A stretch of DNA of 64,000 nt from Stigmatella ashevillena (lineage in GTDB: Bacteria; Myxococcota; Myxococcia; Myxococcales; Myxococcaceae): positions 4,582,425 to 4,646,424 of the forward strand of contig NZ_JAQNDM010000002.1 of NCBI RefSeq assembly GCF_028368975.1. The letters run 5' to 3'. Made by a program: the position numbers and the translations under genes. This document shows, one piece after another, positions 9,269 to 17,766 of this stretch. Positions within the stretch are counted from its first letter, which is position 1. The number at the start of each line of letters is the position of its first letter. The notes beneath the pieces were generated by a model. That model ran no database searches. It had not been told where the DNA came from and saw only the letters and a list, made by a program, of their open reading frames with translations.

Positions 9269-10696
9269 CTACGTCTCCACGCGCACGTACGCGAAGTCGA
9301 GCGGCTTGCCGTGAATGCCCCGGGGAGGAGGCGCGATCCAGTTCGCCATCTCTCCGGGGGCCAGCACCGCCCGGGCCTGAACATTGCGCACCGCCGCCCG
9401 GTCGTCTTCCGTGGGCAGCCACTCCGACCGGCGCCGGGCCCACTCCTCCGCGGACACCGGCGTTCCGTCCAGTGCGAAGTGGCCCGAGGACAACAGGCCC
9501 TGCTGGCGGTTGAAGCGTCGCGACGGCAACTGCAACCGCTCCTGGAGGCCCTGGGAGGCCAGCACCTTGTTCCAGCGCTCCACGACACTCCGGCAGTCGA
9601 GCGTGAACAGTCCCCGGAGCACCTCGTTCATCGCCGAACGCACCGGCACGTCCTGATACCGGAACGCGTTCGCCGCGGTATCCCAGGACTCCACCCGCAG
9701 GCTGCGGCCCCGCTCGTCGTGGTCCTCGAACATCGCCTCTTTCGGCCGCCCCTTCACGCCGTTGGCAAAGACGGCGCCCGCCTTGCGCGACACCTCCGCG
9801 CCAAACAGGTCCATCGTCAGCGAATACCAAAGGTTGAGGTACTTCTGGATGACCGGCAGATCGATGCCGCCCAGCTCACGGGCGCTCCCGTTCGGGGAAT
9901 TCTTCATCAGCTCCACGGTGCGCTGGAGCACCCGCCCCACGCCCGTCTCACCGACGAACAGGTGGTGCGCCTCCTCGGTGGCCATGAAGCGCGCCGTGCG
10001 TGCCAGCGGATCAAACGCGGACTCGGCCGCCGCCTGGAGCTGCACCTTGCCCACGCGGTCCGTGAACGCCGTGTACATGAAGAAGTGCAGCCAGTCCTCC
10101 ACCGGAGCGTTGAAGGCATCCAGCACGCGGGGCCGCTCCACATCGCCACTGCTCCGATCGAGCAGCTCTTCGGCCGCGTTCCAGCCCTCCGCGCCGAAGT
10201 AACGCAGCAGCAGATAGGACATGCCCCACAGGTGGCGGGCTTCCTCCACGTTCACCTGGAGCAGGTTGCGCAAGTCATACAGCGAGGGGCAGGTGCTCCC
10301 CAGCAACCGCTGCTGCTCCACCGAGGCGGGCTCCGCATCTCCCTGCATCGCGATGAGCCACCGCAGGCTCTCACGGTGCTCCTCGGGAGGCTCCTGCCAC
10401 ACCGGCTGGCCCTGCATGTCTCCAAAGCCGATGGTCCGGTCCCTCACCGAGGGTGCGAGGAAGATGCCCCAGCGGTATTCCGGCATCCGCACGTGCTCAT
10501 ACCGGGCCCACCCATCGGGCTCCACGCTGACGGCTGTCCGCAGATACACCTGGTGGGACTGGAAGGCGGAGGGACCTCGCTCCAGCCACCACTCCTTGAA
10601 GCGAGACTGCCAGTGCGACATCGCTCGCACCAGGCCGGGTGCGCTGTCCAAGTTGACGTTGTTGGGGATGGACTCGCTGCGGATGGATGATTCCAC
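9269..10696 (-). CDS. boxB: Benzoyl-CoA 2,3-epoxidase oxygenase component BoxB
   Basis: 475 residues, the length of characterised BoxB. BoxB is a class I di-iron enzyme that epoxidises the ring of benzoyl-CoA with O2, using electrons from the reductase BoxA. The N-terminal IPNNVNLDSAPGLVRAMSHW is characteristic. Two ExxH iron-binding motifs are present: V-E-E-A-R-H (E152, H155) and T-E-E-A-H-H (E241, H244), at the positions expected for BoxB. The partner genes boxA (reductase) and boxC (lyase), and a benzoate-CoA ligase, are not in this window. It either works with distant partners or has another aromatic-CoA substrate. Confidence 0.88.
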   Translation of the reverse strand: MESSIRSESIPNNVNLDSAPGLVRAMSHWQSRFKEWWLERGPSAFQSHQVYLRTAVSVEPDGWARYEHVRMPEYRWGIFLAPSVRDRTIGFGDMQGQPVWQEPPEEHRESLRWLIAMQGDAEPASVEQQRLLGSTCPSLYDLRNLLQVNVEEARHLWGMSYLLLRYFGAEGWNAAEELLDRSSGDVERPRVLDAFNAPVEDWLHFFMYTAFTDRVGKVQLQAAAESAFDPLARTARFMATEEAHHLFVGETGVGRVLQRTVELMKNSPNGSARELGGIDLPVIQKYLNLWYSLTMDLFGAEVSRKAGAVFANGVKGRPKEAMFEDHDERGRSLRVESWDTAANAFRYQDVPVRSAMNEVLRGLFTLDCRSVVERWNKVLASQGLQERLQLPSRRFNRQQGLLSSGHFALDGTPVSAEEWARRRSEWLPTEDDRAAVRNVQARAVLAPGEMANWIAPPPRGIHGKPLDFAYVRVET

Positions 10697-10893
10697 GGTG
10701 ACGGTTCCTCCAGTCGCGGATCACCCCGGGGCCGAGGGTGCCGCATGCCCGTAGTTGCTCAGGACTGGCAGGAAGGGATCTGCCCCGCTTGCAATGCTGT
10801 CCCATTCAACCAGGGAAGTGTTCTGAGAACCACGAACACCCCAGGGGAACGGAACGTGACGAGGAGATAGCCCATCGACTCGTGAACAGTTGG

Positions 10894-12120
10894 CTAGCGG
10901 GCGGCGAAGGCAGCGGCCGCTGAGGCGCGGGCGGCGGCCACGGCGGCCTCGATGTCCAGCTTGCCGCTGGTGCTCACCTTGCCCTTGAGATCCGGATCCA
11001 CCTCCACCGTCTTCACCAGCATGTCCCGCACCTGGGCCGCCGTCAGGTTCGGATTCTCCGCGAACATCAGCGCCGCGGTGGCCGCCACGCGCGGGGTGGC
11101 CATGGAGGTACCGCTCATCTCCTCCCAGCGGTTTCCGGGCACGGTGCTCAGCACGTCCTCGCCCACCGCGGCCAGCTCGACGACCTTGTCGCCGTGCGAC
11201 GAGTAGCTCGCCAGCTTGTCGTTCTTCTTGTCCATGGAGGCCACGGTGATGACGTTGGGCAGGTCCACGTTGGCCGGGAAGTCCTTCACGTTGTTCATGT
11301 TGCTGCCGTTGCCGTTGGCGGTGGCCGCCACCAGCAGGATGTCCGCATCCGCCAGCTTCTGCACCGCGGCGTTCCAGCGCTTCTGCGAGGCCGCATCGCG
11401 GTACTCGTCACCGAAGCTGGCGTTCACCGCGCGGATGTTGGCGCCCTTGTTCTTCAGGTCCACCACGTAGTCCACCGAGCGCTCGAAGTTCGTCAGCAGG
11501 TCATTGCCGTCGTACAGGCCGCCCACCGAGAGGACCTGCGCCTTGCCCGCGGCCACGCCGGTGTTGCCCTCGCCGTTGTCCTCGGCGGCGATGATGCCCG
11601 CCACGTGCGTGCCGTGGTCCGTGCCGGCCCCCTGCATCGGGTCTCCCGAGTTGAAGCCCACGTTGAAGCCGTGGATGTCGTCCTCGATGCCGTTGCCGTC
11701 GTTGTCGAGGCCATCACCGGCCACCTCGCCCGGGTTGGTCCACAGGGCCCCATCCAGGTCGGTGTGCTTCGTGTCCACGCCACCGTCGAAGATGGCGACG
11801 ACGGGCGGGCCCGAGGGCTTGACCGGCGGCTTCGCCTCCACGTTGGGCGTGCCCATCAACGCGGCCACGGACGCGCGCTCCGGCGCGGCGCCGGGGGCCG
11901 AGGTGGGGCGCAGGCCGGCGGGCCGGTCCACGAAGGTGCTCTTGCCGGGACGATCCACGAAGTTCGAGCGCGCCGCCGACGCCCCTTCAAAGCCATCCAC
12001 GGGGGGACGCACTTCCGCGCGCGCCGGGGTGGCGGCAGCGGCGGGACGGGAGGTTTCCGTCTCGGGACGGGAGGACGGCGCGGGGCGGGAAGCGGGGGAC
12101 TGCTTGGAGATGGGGGTCAT
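10894..12120 (-). CDS. Subtilisin-like serine protease (S8 family)
   Basis: 408 residues. The Asp-His-Ser triad is visible: IFDGGVDTKH (Asp), DHGTHVAGI (His) and MSGTSMATPRVAA (Ser). Between Asp and His lies an acidic loop GDGLDNDGNGIEDD that resembles a calcium-binding site. Residues 1-105 are a low-complexity Pro/Ala/Ser/Arg tail with no recognisable signal peptide. It may be a propeptide, or the protein may be exported by another route. GMFAENPNLTAAQVRDML-type helix and a short Ala-rich C-terminus follow the Ser region. A 197-bp gap separates it from boxB downstream, so it is probably transcribed alone. Confidence 0.88.
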   Translation of the reverse strand: MTPISKQSPASRPAPSSRPETETSRPAAAATPARAEVRPPVDGFEGASAARSNFVDRPGKSTFVDRPAGLRPTSAPGAAPERASVAALMGTPNVEAKPPVKPSGPPVVAIFDGGVDTKHTDLDGALWTNPGEVAGDGLDNDGNGIEDDIHGFNVGFNSGDPMQGAGTDHGTHVAGIIAAEDNGEGNTGVAAGKAQVLSVGGLYDGNDLLTNFERSVDYVVDLKNKGANIRAVNASFGDEYRDAASQKRWNAAVQKLADADILLVAATANGNGSNMNNVKDFPANVDLPNVITVASMDKKNDKLASYSSHGDKVVELAAVGEDVLSTVPGNRWEEMSGTSMATPRVAATAALMFAENPNLTAAQVRDMLVKTVEVDPDLKGKVSTSGKLDIEAAVAAARASAAAAFAAR

Positions 12121-12312
12121 GGCGTCGAACTCGGTGTCGGGGCGGGGGACTTACAAAGGAGTTATCGTCCCGTGACGTGCCGAGTTGCTGTCAGACGCAC
12201 AAATAACCCAAAGTACCTACATTGTCGCCACGCGAGAAAACGAGACCTTACAAGAGCCCGAACAGGGCCTTGAAACGTCCCTGGAGGTTGGAGGCGCGCT
12301 TCAGCTCCCGGC
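12121..12312. promoter_or_regulatory. 192-bp intergenic, AT-rich, probable protease promoter
   Basis: The spacer upstream of the minus-strand protease contains a patch (about 12190-12250) much richer in A/T than its surroundings, with tracts such as aaataacccaaagtacc. This is consistent with a promoter. I could not assign a -10/-35 pair with certainty and saw no gene here. Confidence 0.3.
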
Positions 12313-12903
12313 TCACTCCCGCAGGTGGGTGGTGTCGTTCCAGCTCACGAGGACGGGCTGGTTTCCATCCCACCCCAGCACGCTGATGGAGGCGGTGCTC
12401 AGCGTGAAGAGCCGCCCATCGGTGAGCGGCAGGTCCAACCAGCGCGCCGCGAACACCCGCAGCAGGTGGCCATGGGAGAAGAGGAGGACATGGCCTTGGG
12501 CCTGACGGGCCTCGGCGATGAGCGGGTCCACCCGGGCACGCACCTGATCCGCCGTCTCTCCTCGGGGAACGCCGTCCCGCCAGAGCGTCCAGTCCGGGAA
12601 CTGGGAGCGAATCTCCACCGAAGTCTTTCCCTCGTAGGCCCCATAATCCCACTCCATCAGCTCGGGGCGCATCTGGGCGGCACCGCCATAGCCCGCCAGC
12701 GCGCACGTCTCCCGGGCCCGGCTCAGGGGACTGGTCCACACCGCAGCGAAGTGCCAGGCCTTCAGGGGCGCGCTCAGGGCAGCGCCCATCCGCTGCCCTT
12801 CCTCCAGCAGGGGAATGTCGGTGCGGCCCGTGTGCTGACCGCTCCGGCTCCAAGCGGTTTCACCGTGGCGGACCAGGACGATTTGAGAAGAGGGGGGTTT
12901 CAT
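12313..12903 (-). CDS. Histidine phosphatase family protein (phosphoglycerate mutase-like)
   Basis: 196 residues. The catalytic motif LVRHGETAW lies at residues 10-18 (phospho-accepting His in RHGE). A second conserved His sits in LLFSHGHLLRVFAARW. The intermediate SPLSRARETC motif contains the substrate-binding Arg. The enzyme is cytoplasmic and lacks a signal peptide. Relatives include alpha-ribazole phosphatase, 2,3-bisphosphoglycerate mutase-like enzymes and broad phosphatases. No cobalamin gene is adjacent, so the substrate cannot be assigned. The next gene upstream (13155) is divergent. Confidence 0.85.
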   Translation of the reverse strand: MKPPSSQIVLVRHGETAWSRSGQHTGRTDIPLLEEGQRMGAALSAPLKAWHFAAVWTSPLSRARETCALAGYGGAAQMRPELMEWDYGAYEGKTSVEIRSQFPDWTLWRDGVPRGETADQVRARVDPLIAEARQAQGHVLLFSHGHLLRVFAARWLDLPLTDGRLFTLSTASISVLGWDGNQPVLVSWNDTTHLRE

Positions 12904-13154
12904 GTGCCGCCATCATCGCGTGTTCATGCGAGGCCCGGAGGGCGTTCACCCGAAGATGTGGGGCTTGAAACGCTTGCCCGGACCCGCTGACACCCATGGC
13001 CAACAAATCAGACTTATCCTTAAATCCTTGTAATCCTCGATTGTTGACGCCCTCCTAGTCGTAACCTCCCTGCGGGTAGCTCCGATGCCCCTCTTGCCCG
13101 CGTTACAACCGCCTCCGGCCCACGGTGCGCAGGCCGCGCAGAGATGAGAGGGAT

Positions 13155-14333
13155 ATGGGGACCACGGCAGAAAAGAGGCAGCTGACGTCGTTGGGAATCC
13201 TCTCGCGGGCTGGACGCGCCGGACTCTGGAAGCTTCTGCTGGGCGCGGCCCTGACCCTGGGGCTGACGCGCTGCGGGGGACCAGACGAGGACAGCACGGA
13301 CCCCCAGCGCTGTGCCCGGCTGGCCCCCCGGCTCCAGGCCCGGCTCGAGACGCTCGCCCAGGAGAAGGATCTCCCGGGCGTGACCGCGTCCCTGCGGCTT
13401 CGGGGCTGTACCTGGCACGGGGCGGCGGGCGAAGCCCTGGTCGAGCCAGACACGGAGATGACGGCCGAGAACCGGCTGCGCGTGGGCAGCATCACCAAGA
13501 CATTCGTCGCGACGGTGGCGTTGCAACTTCAAGCCGAAGGTCGGCTCTCCCTGGACGCCACGCTCGCGGAGTACCTGCCCGGCTTTCCCAACGCGGAGGT
13601 CATCACCGTGCGCCAGCTCCTCAACCACACGAGCGGCGTGGCCAACTACACCACCCATCCGGCCTTCCGCGCCGAGTCCAGCTCTCACCTGGGCCGGACG
13701 TGGACCTTCGACGAGCTCATCGCGCTGGGGGCCGCCGAGTCCCCGGCCCTCCCGCCGGGAACCGGCTGGAACTACGCCAACACCAACTACCTCCTCGTGG
13801 GCTTCATCATCGAGCGCGTGACGGGCACACCGCTCGCGGAGCAGCTCCGCGCGCGCATCCTCGCGCCCTTGGACCTGAGAAGCACGGGGCTCGATGGCAA
13901 CGAGGTGTTGTCCCCCATCACCGTGCACGGCTACGAGCGGACCACGCAGACCAGCCCCTGGAGCGATGTCACCGGGGCGCTCCACCCCTCCGCTGCGGGC
14001 GCGGCGGGTGCGCTGGTCTCCAGCGCGGACGACATCAGCCTCTTCTACCAATCGTTGTTCGAACGGCCGCTGCTGGCACCCGAGCAACGCGCGGAGATGA
14101 TGGAATGGATCCAGACCCAGGAGCCCCTGGTGCCCGAGTACGGCCTGGCCCTCATGCGCCGCACCACGCCCGTGGGACCGGGGCATGGCCACAACGGCAG
14201 CTTTCCCGGCTACTCCGCGGACGCGGCCTACTTCCCGGAGCAGCAGGCCGCGATCGCGATCCTGGTCAACACGGAGTCCTCGGGCCTCTCCGCCATGACC
14301 CAGCAGCTCCTGGAGGTGCTGAGCGCACCGTAA
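13155..14333 (+). CDS. Serine hydrolase, class C beta-lactamase / D-Ala-D-Ala carboxypeptidase fold
   Basis: 392 residues from ATG 13155, preceded by GAGAGGG. An in-frame GTG at 13125 is possible but adds only charged residues. The N-terminus has a hydrophobic export segment (LWKLLLGAALTLGLTRC) with a possible lipid Cys. Motifs of the PF00144 family are visible: S-I-T-K (SxxK, catalytic Ser-Lys, in RVGSITKTF), Y-A-N (in WNYANTNY) and H-N-G (in GHGHNGSF, replacing KTG). The enzyme probably acts in the periplasm or on the outer surface on peptidoglycan-like peptides, esters or beta-lactams. A related TPR-tailed enzyme is encoded at 36341-37852. Confidence 0.87.
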   Translation: MGTTAEKRQLTSLGILSRAGRAGLWKLLLGAALTLGLTRCGGPDEDSTDPQRCARLAPRLQARLETLAQEKDLPGVTASLRLRGCTWHGAAGEALVEPDTEMTAENRLRVGSITKTFVATVALQLQAEGRLSLDATLAEYLPGFPNAEVITVRQLLNHTSGVANYTTHPAFRAESSSHLGRTWTFDELIALGAAESPALPPGTGWNYANTNYLLVGFIIERVTGTPLAEQLRARILAPLDLRSTGLDGNEVLSPITVHGYERTTQTSPWSDVTGALHPSAAGAAGALVSSADDISLFYQSLFERPLLAPEQRAEMMEWIQTQEPLVPEYGLALMRRTTPVGPGHGHNGSFPGYSADAAYFPEQQAAIAILVNTESSGLSAMTQQLLEVLSAP

Positions 14334-14491
14334 GCGACTGCCGCCCCCCACGGGACGAGGAGCAAGCGGCGAAGCGTCCGGCGGTTCATGGCCCGGGCGC
14401 TTGGGAGGGCCTTGGCGTTGACGCCTGATCTGCGGGGAGCGTATAGCCAGAGGTCCCTCCATCCCGAGGGCGTCCACCAGGAGGCGACACC

Positions 14492-15574
14492 GTGAAGACG
14501 GTCTCGGTCAAGGCGTCGCGCCGCGAGGCCCTGCTCGAACGGGGTGGGCCGGTGGGCCTGCGCCGTCGCCTGGTGGCCGAGGCCCTCGGCTGTGGCTTGC
14601 TGGTCGTCGCCCTGGAGGGCGCGCACCATGTCGCCGAGCACCTGGGCGCCAGCGCCACCGAGGGGCGCCTGTTCATGTCGTTCGCGGCCGGAGCGGTGCT
14701 CGCCTGCCTGACGCTCGCCTTCCGCCCGCTGTCCGGGGCCCACTTCAATCCCGCCCTCACCTTCGCCGGGGCGCTGGAGCAGAACGCTCCCTGGCAAGAA
14801 GTCCCGCTCTACGTCCTCGCCCAGGTGCTGGGCAGCCTCGGAGGACGGCTGCTGGCCCACCTCATGTGCCATGAGCCCCTGCTCATCACCGTGAGTGAGC
14901 CCGCGGCCAGCGACGCCCAGTTCCTCACCGAGGCGGTCGCCACCTTCGGACTGCTGGTGGTGGTGGGAGGGTGCATGCGGACCCGACCGGCCGCCACCCC
15001 CTTCGTCATCCCCGCCTATGTGGCGGCCACGGTCTGGTTCACGGACTCGCGCTCGCTGGCCAACCCGGCCCTGGTGTTGGCCCGCGCGGCCAGCGAGAGG
15101 CCCGACCTCATCCGCCCCTTCGACGTGGAGTCCTTCGTCGCGGCGCAGTTGCTGGGCGCCGCGCTGGCGGTGTGCCTCTTCCGTTGGCTGTTCAATGCGA
15201 CGAGCCCCCGCGAAGCACGGCCCCACACGGTCCTCTTCGACTGCCCTGTGGCGGGCCCTCCGGAGGTGGCCGCCGCCCTGTTCAACCAACTGGCCCATCC
15301 CCAGCAGGCACGCGCCAGAGCGCCCTCCTTTCAAACCCGCACCGAGAATCCCTCCTGGCGAATCCTGCTGGAGCCCGAGGGGTGTCCTGCCGCCACCGGA
15401 CCTCACGAGGAGCGCTGGGTCCTGCCAGCCCTCTCCTCTTCGAAAGAAGAGAACCTCCGCGCGTGGCAGGAGGCACTCCGGCCGCGGATTCAAGAACTGC
15501 TGGCACGACAGGGCTGGAAACGGCTGCACCTCGTGGAGTCCCACCCTCCCAAGGGTCCACAAGAGGCCACCTGA
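14492..15574 (+). CDS. Aquaporin-like channel fused to a degenerate arsenate reductase (ArsC/LMW-PTP) domain
   Basis: 360 residues from GTG 14492, which is well placed after AGGAGG. Residues 1-235 are a MIP/aquaporin channel with six hydrophobic segments and both NPA motifs (N86-P-A in HFNPALTF, N191-P-A in SLANPALV). From about 245 the sequence HTVLFDCPVAGPPEVAAALF aligns by eye with the start of low-molecular-weight-phosphatase-type ArsC (VLFVC-x5-R-S-x-MAAAL). Cys251 is kept but the phosphate loop is one residue shorter and its Arg-Ser became Pro-Pro. The C-terminal helix (NLRAWQEALRPRIQELLARQ) also fits ArsC. Aquaglyceroporin-ArsC fusions that export arsenite are known in actinobacteria. 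Here the reductase part looks dead, so the protein may act as a channel only. No ars operon surrounds it. Confidence 0.75.
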   Translation: MKTVSVKASRREALLERGGPVGLRRRLVAEALGCGLLVVALEGAHHVAEHLGASATEGRLFMSFAAGAVLACLTLAFRPLSGAHFNPALTFAGALEQNAPWQEVPLYVLAQVLGSLGGRLLAHLMCHEPLLITVSEPAASDAQFLTEAVATFGLLVVVGGCMRTRPAATPFVIPAYVAATVWFTDSRSLANPALVLARAASERPDLIRPFDVESFVAAQLLGAALAVCLFRWLFNATSPREARPHTVLFDCPVAGPPEVAAALFNQLAHPQQARARAPSFQTRTENPSWRILLEPEGCPAATGPHEERWVLPALSSSKEENLRAWQEALRPRIQELLARQGWKRLHLVESHPPKGPQEAT

Positions 15575-15670
15575 CCCCTGTCTGACATTGCAATTATCTG
15601 GGGTCCCTCCATTCTCTGCATCATTTTGCCCCTCACCAGCTCATCCTTTTCGTACCCCTCAGGAGCGTCT

Positions 15671-15979
15671 ATGCACCCTTGGATGAAGAAGGTTGTGACC
15701 CGTCTCGGTCTCGGTCTCGCGTTGGCTGCCTCACCGGCGGCCCTGGCATATCCGCCCCAGTGCATGGATGTGTGCTCGTGTGCTTCCAGCTGTGATCAGC
15801 CCTGTTTCCTCGGCACCAAGCGGTTTACCTGCGCTGAGGAGATCTGCACGGACTACTGCTTCGCCAGCGCCCAGCAGACCTCTGGTGACTCGGAAAGCCA
15901 GGAGCCGCAGGAGGCGCAGGAGTCCTCCGGGGACGTCTGCACCGAGCAGGCCCAGGGCTCCGCTTCCGCGGAGACCTGA
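15671..15979 (+). CDS. Small secreted Cys-rich protein, unknown function
   Basis: 102 residues from ATG 15671, with AGGAG ten bases upstream; this start is better than the in-frame ATG at 15626. Residues 1-30 are a clear signal peptide ending ALAYPP. A compact Cys-rich domain follows (CMDVCSCASSCDQPC, then CAEEICTDYC), giving at least nine Cys in about 45 residues. The tail is acidic Ser/Glu/Gln-rich with one more Cys. A disulphide-stabilised extracellular peptide is likely. I recognise no family. It is convergent with the GH43-type gene, 12 bp apart. Confidence 0.7.
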   Translation: MHPWMKKVVTRLGLGLALAASPAALAYPPQCMDVCSCASSCDQPCFLGTKRFTCAEEICTDYCFASAQQTSGDSESQEPQEAQESSGDVCTEQAQGSASAET

Positions 15980-15991
15980 GTCCTCTGCCGT

Positions 15992-17650
15992 CTACGGAAT
16001 GATGACGGGCACGTGCATGCCCTTGCCGTCATAGGCCGTGGCCCCGCAGGTGGCGTGGGCCCAATCCCCATTCACCGCTGAGCAGATGCGGAAGGTGCTG
16101 ATGTTGGCGGGGGCCACGTTGATGCCGGGTGTGGTGCACTGGCCGCTGTAGGTCCAGGCCAGGGCGCGGTTCACGGTGTTGACGCCGATGCAGGGGCCAA
16201 TCCAGGCCCCTGTGTCGCGGCGCTGCACATCAATGGAGTACTGCGCCCCCGTCTGCTTCTCGTTCCACGTCAGGTCCACGAACGCGGTCGTGCCCTCGGG
16301 CAGGGACAGGAAGACGTCGTCGGAGACGCCGTCATAGGCCGCCTCCACGAAGGCGCCCCAGACGCCGTTGTTCGAATAGAAGAGGCGCATCGCGGCGATG
16401 TCGCCCTTGTTCACCATGCGGTTGTTCGCGCTGAAGCACACCCCGTCAAAGGTAACCTTGTTCGCACTGCCCAACCGACCGACGTCGAGGCAAGGGCCCA
16501 CCACCGAGCCGTCGCGCAGGACGAGATCGAGCGAATAGCTGTACCCGGCCTTGTGGGTCCAGCGCACGTTGGCCTGGTTGAGCGAGTGCATCGTGCCGTC
16601 CGGCTTGAACCCGACCCGCTGCTTGTAGGTGCTGCGCGAGGTGAAGGTGCCCGCGGGCTGGAAGGCGCCCACGTGGAAGAAGTTGAAGTACTCCCCACGC
16701 CGCTCGACGATCGCGTTGTGGCCGTGGCTCTGGATGAGCTGGCCGGAGGCGTTGCGCATGGCCTGGGACAGCCGCCGCACGGCGCGCGCCCGGGTGAGCT
16801 GCGGCAGGGAGTCCGCCATGATGTAGCTCATGGCGTACTGGCTGTTGTACCAACCGTGGCTGAAGAGCAGGTAGTAGATGCCATTGCGCTTGAAGATCTC
16901 CGGGGCCTCGTTGATGCCCTCTTCTTGCGCGGGGATCGCGGAGAGCGCGGGCCCGGTGACGTTGTAGACCGTGGCAGGAGCGGCGGTGTTGAACGCGGAG
17001 ATGTTGTTCCCCCGGTCAAACCAGACGTAATAGAACCAGCGGCCCGTGGGATCATTGTAGGTGGCCGCGTCGATGCGCACGGTCCGGTTGCACCCTTCCT
17101 GCACGCAGCCGGTGCTGATGAGGCTGCGCGGGTACGAGGTGCCCGGATTGATCGGTTGGGGGACACCGAAGCGCAGGTTCAGGTCGGGCGCCGAGGCTGA
17201 AAACGTCGTCACCTCCTGCCCTGCCGCGGGGCAGGCCGCGCCATTGGGTACCCGTTGGCCCGAGAAGGTCAGGGTATAGGCACCATTGGACTTGTTGAGG
17301 TCCGGCGCCCAGATGAGACAGTAATCATAGACAGGATCGGCCGCCGAGGGGTTGTAGCTCAGCTTGAGGCGGAAGGCCGTCAGGTCATTCGTCTCGTAGA
17401 TGGGAAGCGACCTGGAGTCGCCCGTGCCGGTGAGGAAGAACAGGTCATCGTTCTCCTTGTAGACCTCGGGGTCGGCCAGTCCGGACTGGATCAGCGTGCG
17501 CTCCCAGCCGCTCGCCAACGGGGACTTCACGGTCTGGGGACCCGGCTCGGCCGGTCCGGACTCTGAGGAGGCGCCTTCTTCCCCCGAGCAGCCGAGGAGT
17601 GCCGTGAGGGTGAGAAGGGACAGGAACTGCCAAGACGACCTGAAACGCAT
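15992..17650 (-). CDS. GH43-type glycoside hydrolase lipoprotein
   Basis: 552 residues. The signal sequence ends in LTALLGC, a good lipobox with Cys at about 21. After a Ser/Gly/Pro tether, residues about 50-370 fit a five-bladed beta-propeller of the GH43 (arabinanase/xylosidase) type: LADPEVYKEND (general base Asp blade), YCLIWAPDLNKSNG (pKa-modulating Asp) and EGINEAPEIFKRNGIYYLLFSHG (proton-donor Glu). Two similar C-terminal beta modules follow, each with a C-I/L-D/G-V motif (GPCLDVGRLG and GPCIGVNTVN) and could be carbohydrate-binding. Probably hydrolyses arabinan- or xylan-type glycans at the cell surface. Confidence 0.82.
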   Translation of the reverse strand: MRFRSSWQFLSLLTLTALLGCSGEEGASSESGPAEPGPQTVKSPLASGWERTLIQSGLADPEVYKENDDLFFLTGTGDSRSLPIYETNDLTAFRLKLSYNPSAADPVYDYCLIWAPDLNKSNGAYTLTFSGQRVPNGAACPAAGQEVTTFSASAPDLNLRFGVPQPINPGTSYPRSLISTGCVQEGCNRTVRIDAATYNDPTGRWFYYVWFDRGNNISAFNTAAPATVYNVTGPALSAIPAQEEGINEAPEIFKRNGIYYLLFSHGWYNSQYAMSYIMADSLPQLTRARAVRRLSQAMRNASGQLIQSHGHNAIVERRGEYFNFFHVGAFQPAGTFTSRSTYKQRVGFKPDGTMHSLNQANVRWTHKAGYSYSLDLVLRDGSVVGPCLDVGRLGSANKVTFDGVCFSANNRMVNKGDIAAMRLFYSNNGVWGAFVEAAYDGVSDDVFLSLPEGTTAFVDLTWNEKQTGAQYSIDVQRRDTGAWIGPCIGVNTVNRALAWTYSGQCTTPGINVAPANISTFRICSAVNGDWAHATCGATAYDGKGMHVPVIIP

Positions 17651-17766
17651 GCGATGTCTCCCGAGCCGGAGCGAAATCCTGAGTCCGGCGAATTCCCATT
17701 AAATCATGAATTCGCCGTCCAATGCGTCCGAGAGAAACCGGGGAGCGGGAGGTTCCTGAGCGCCGT

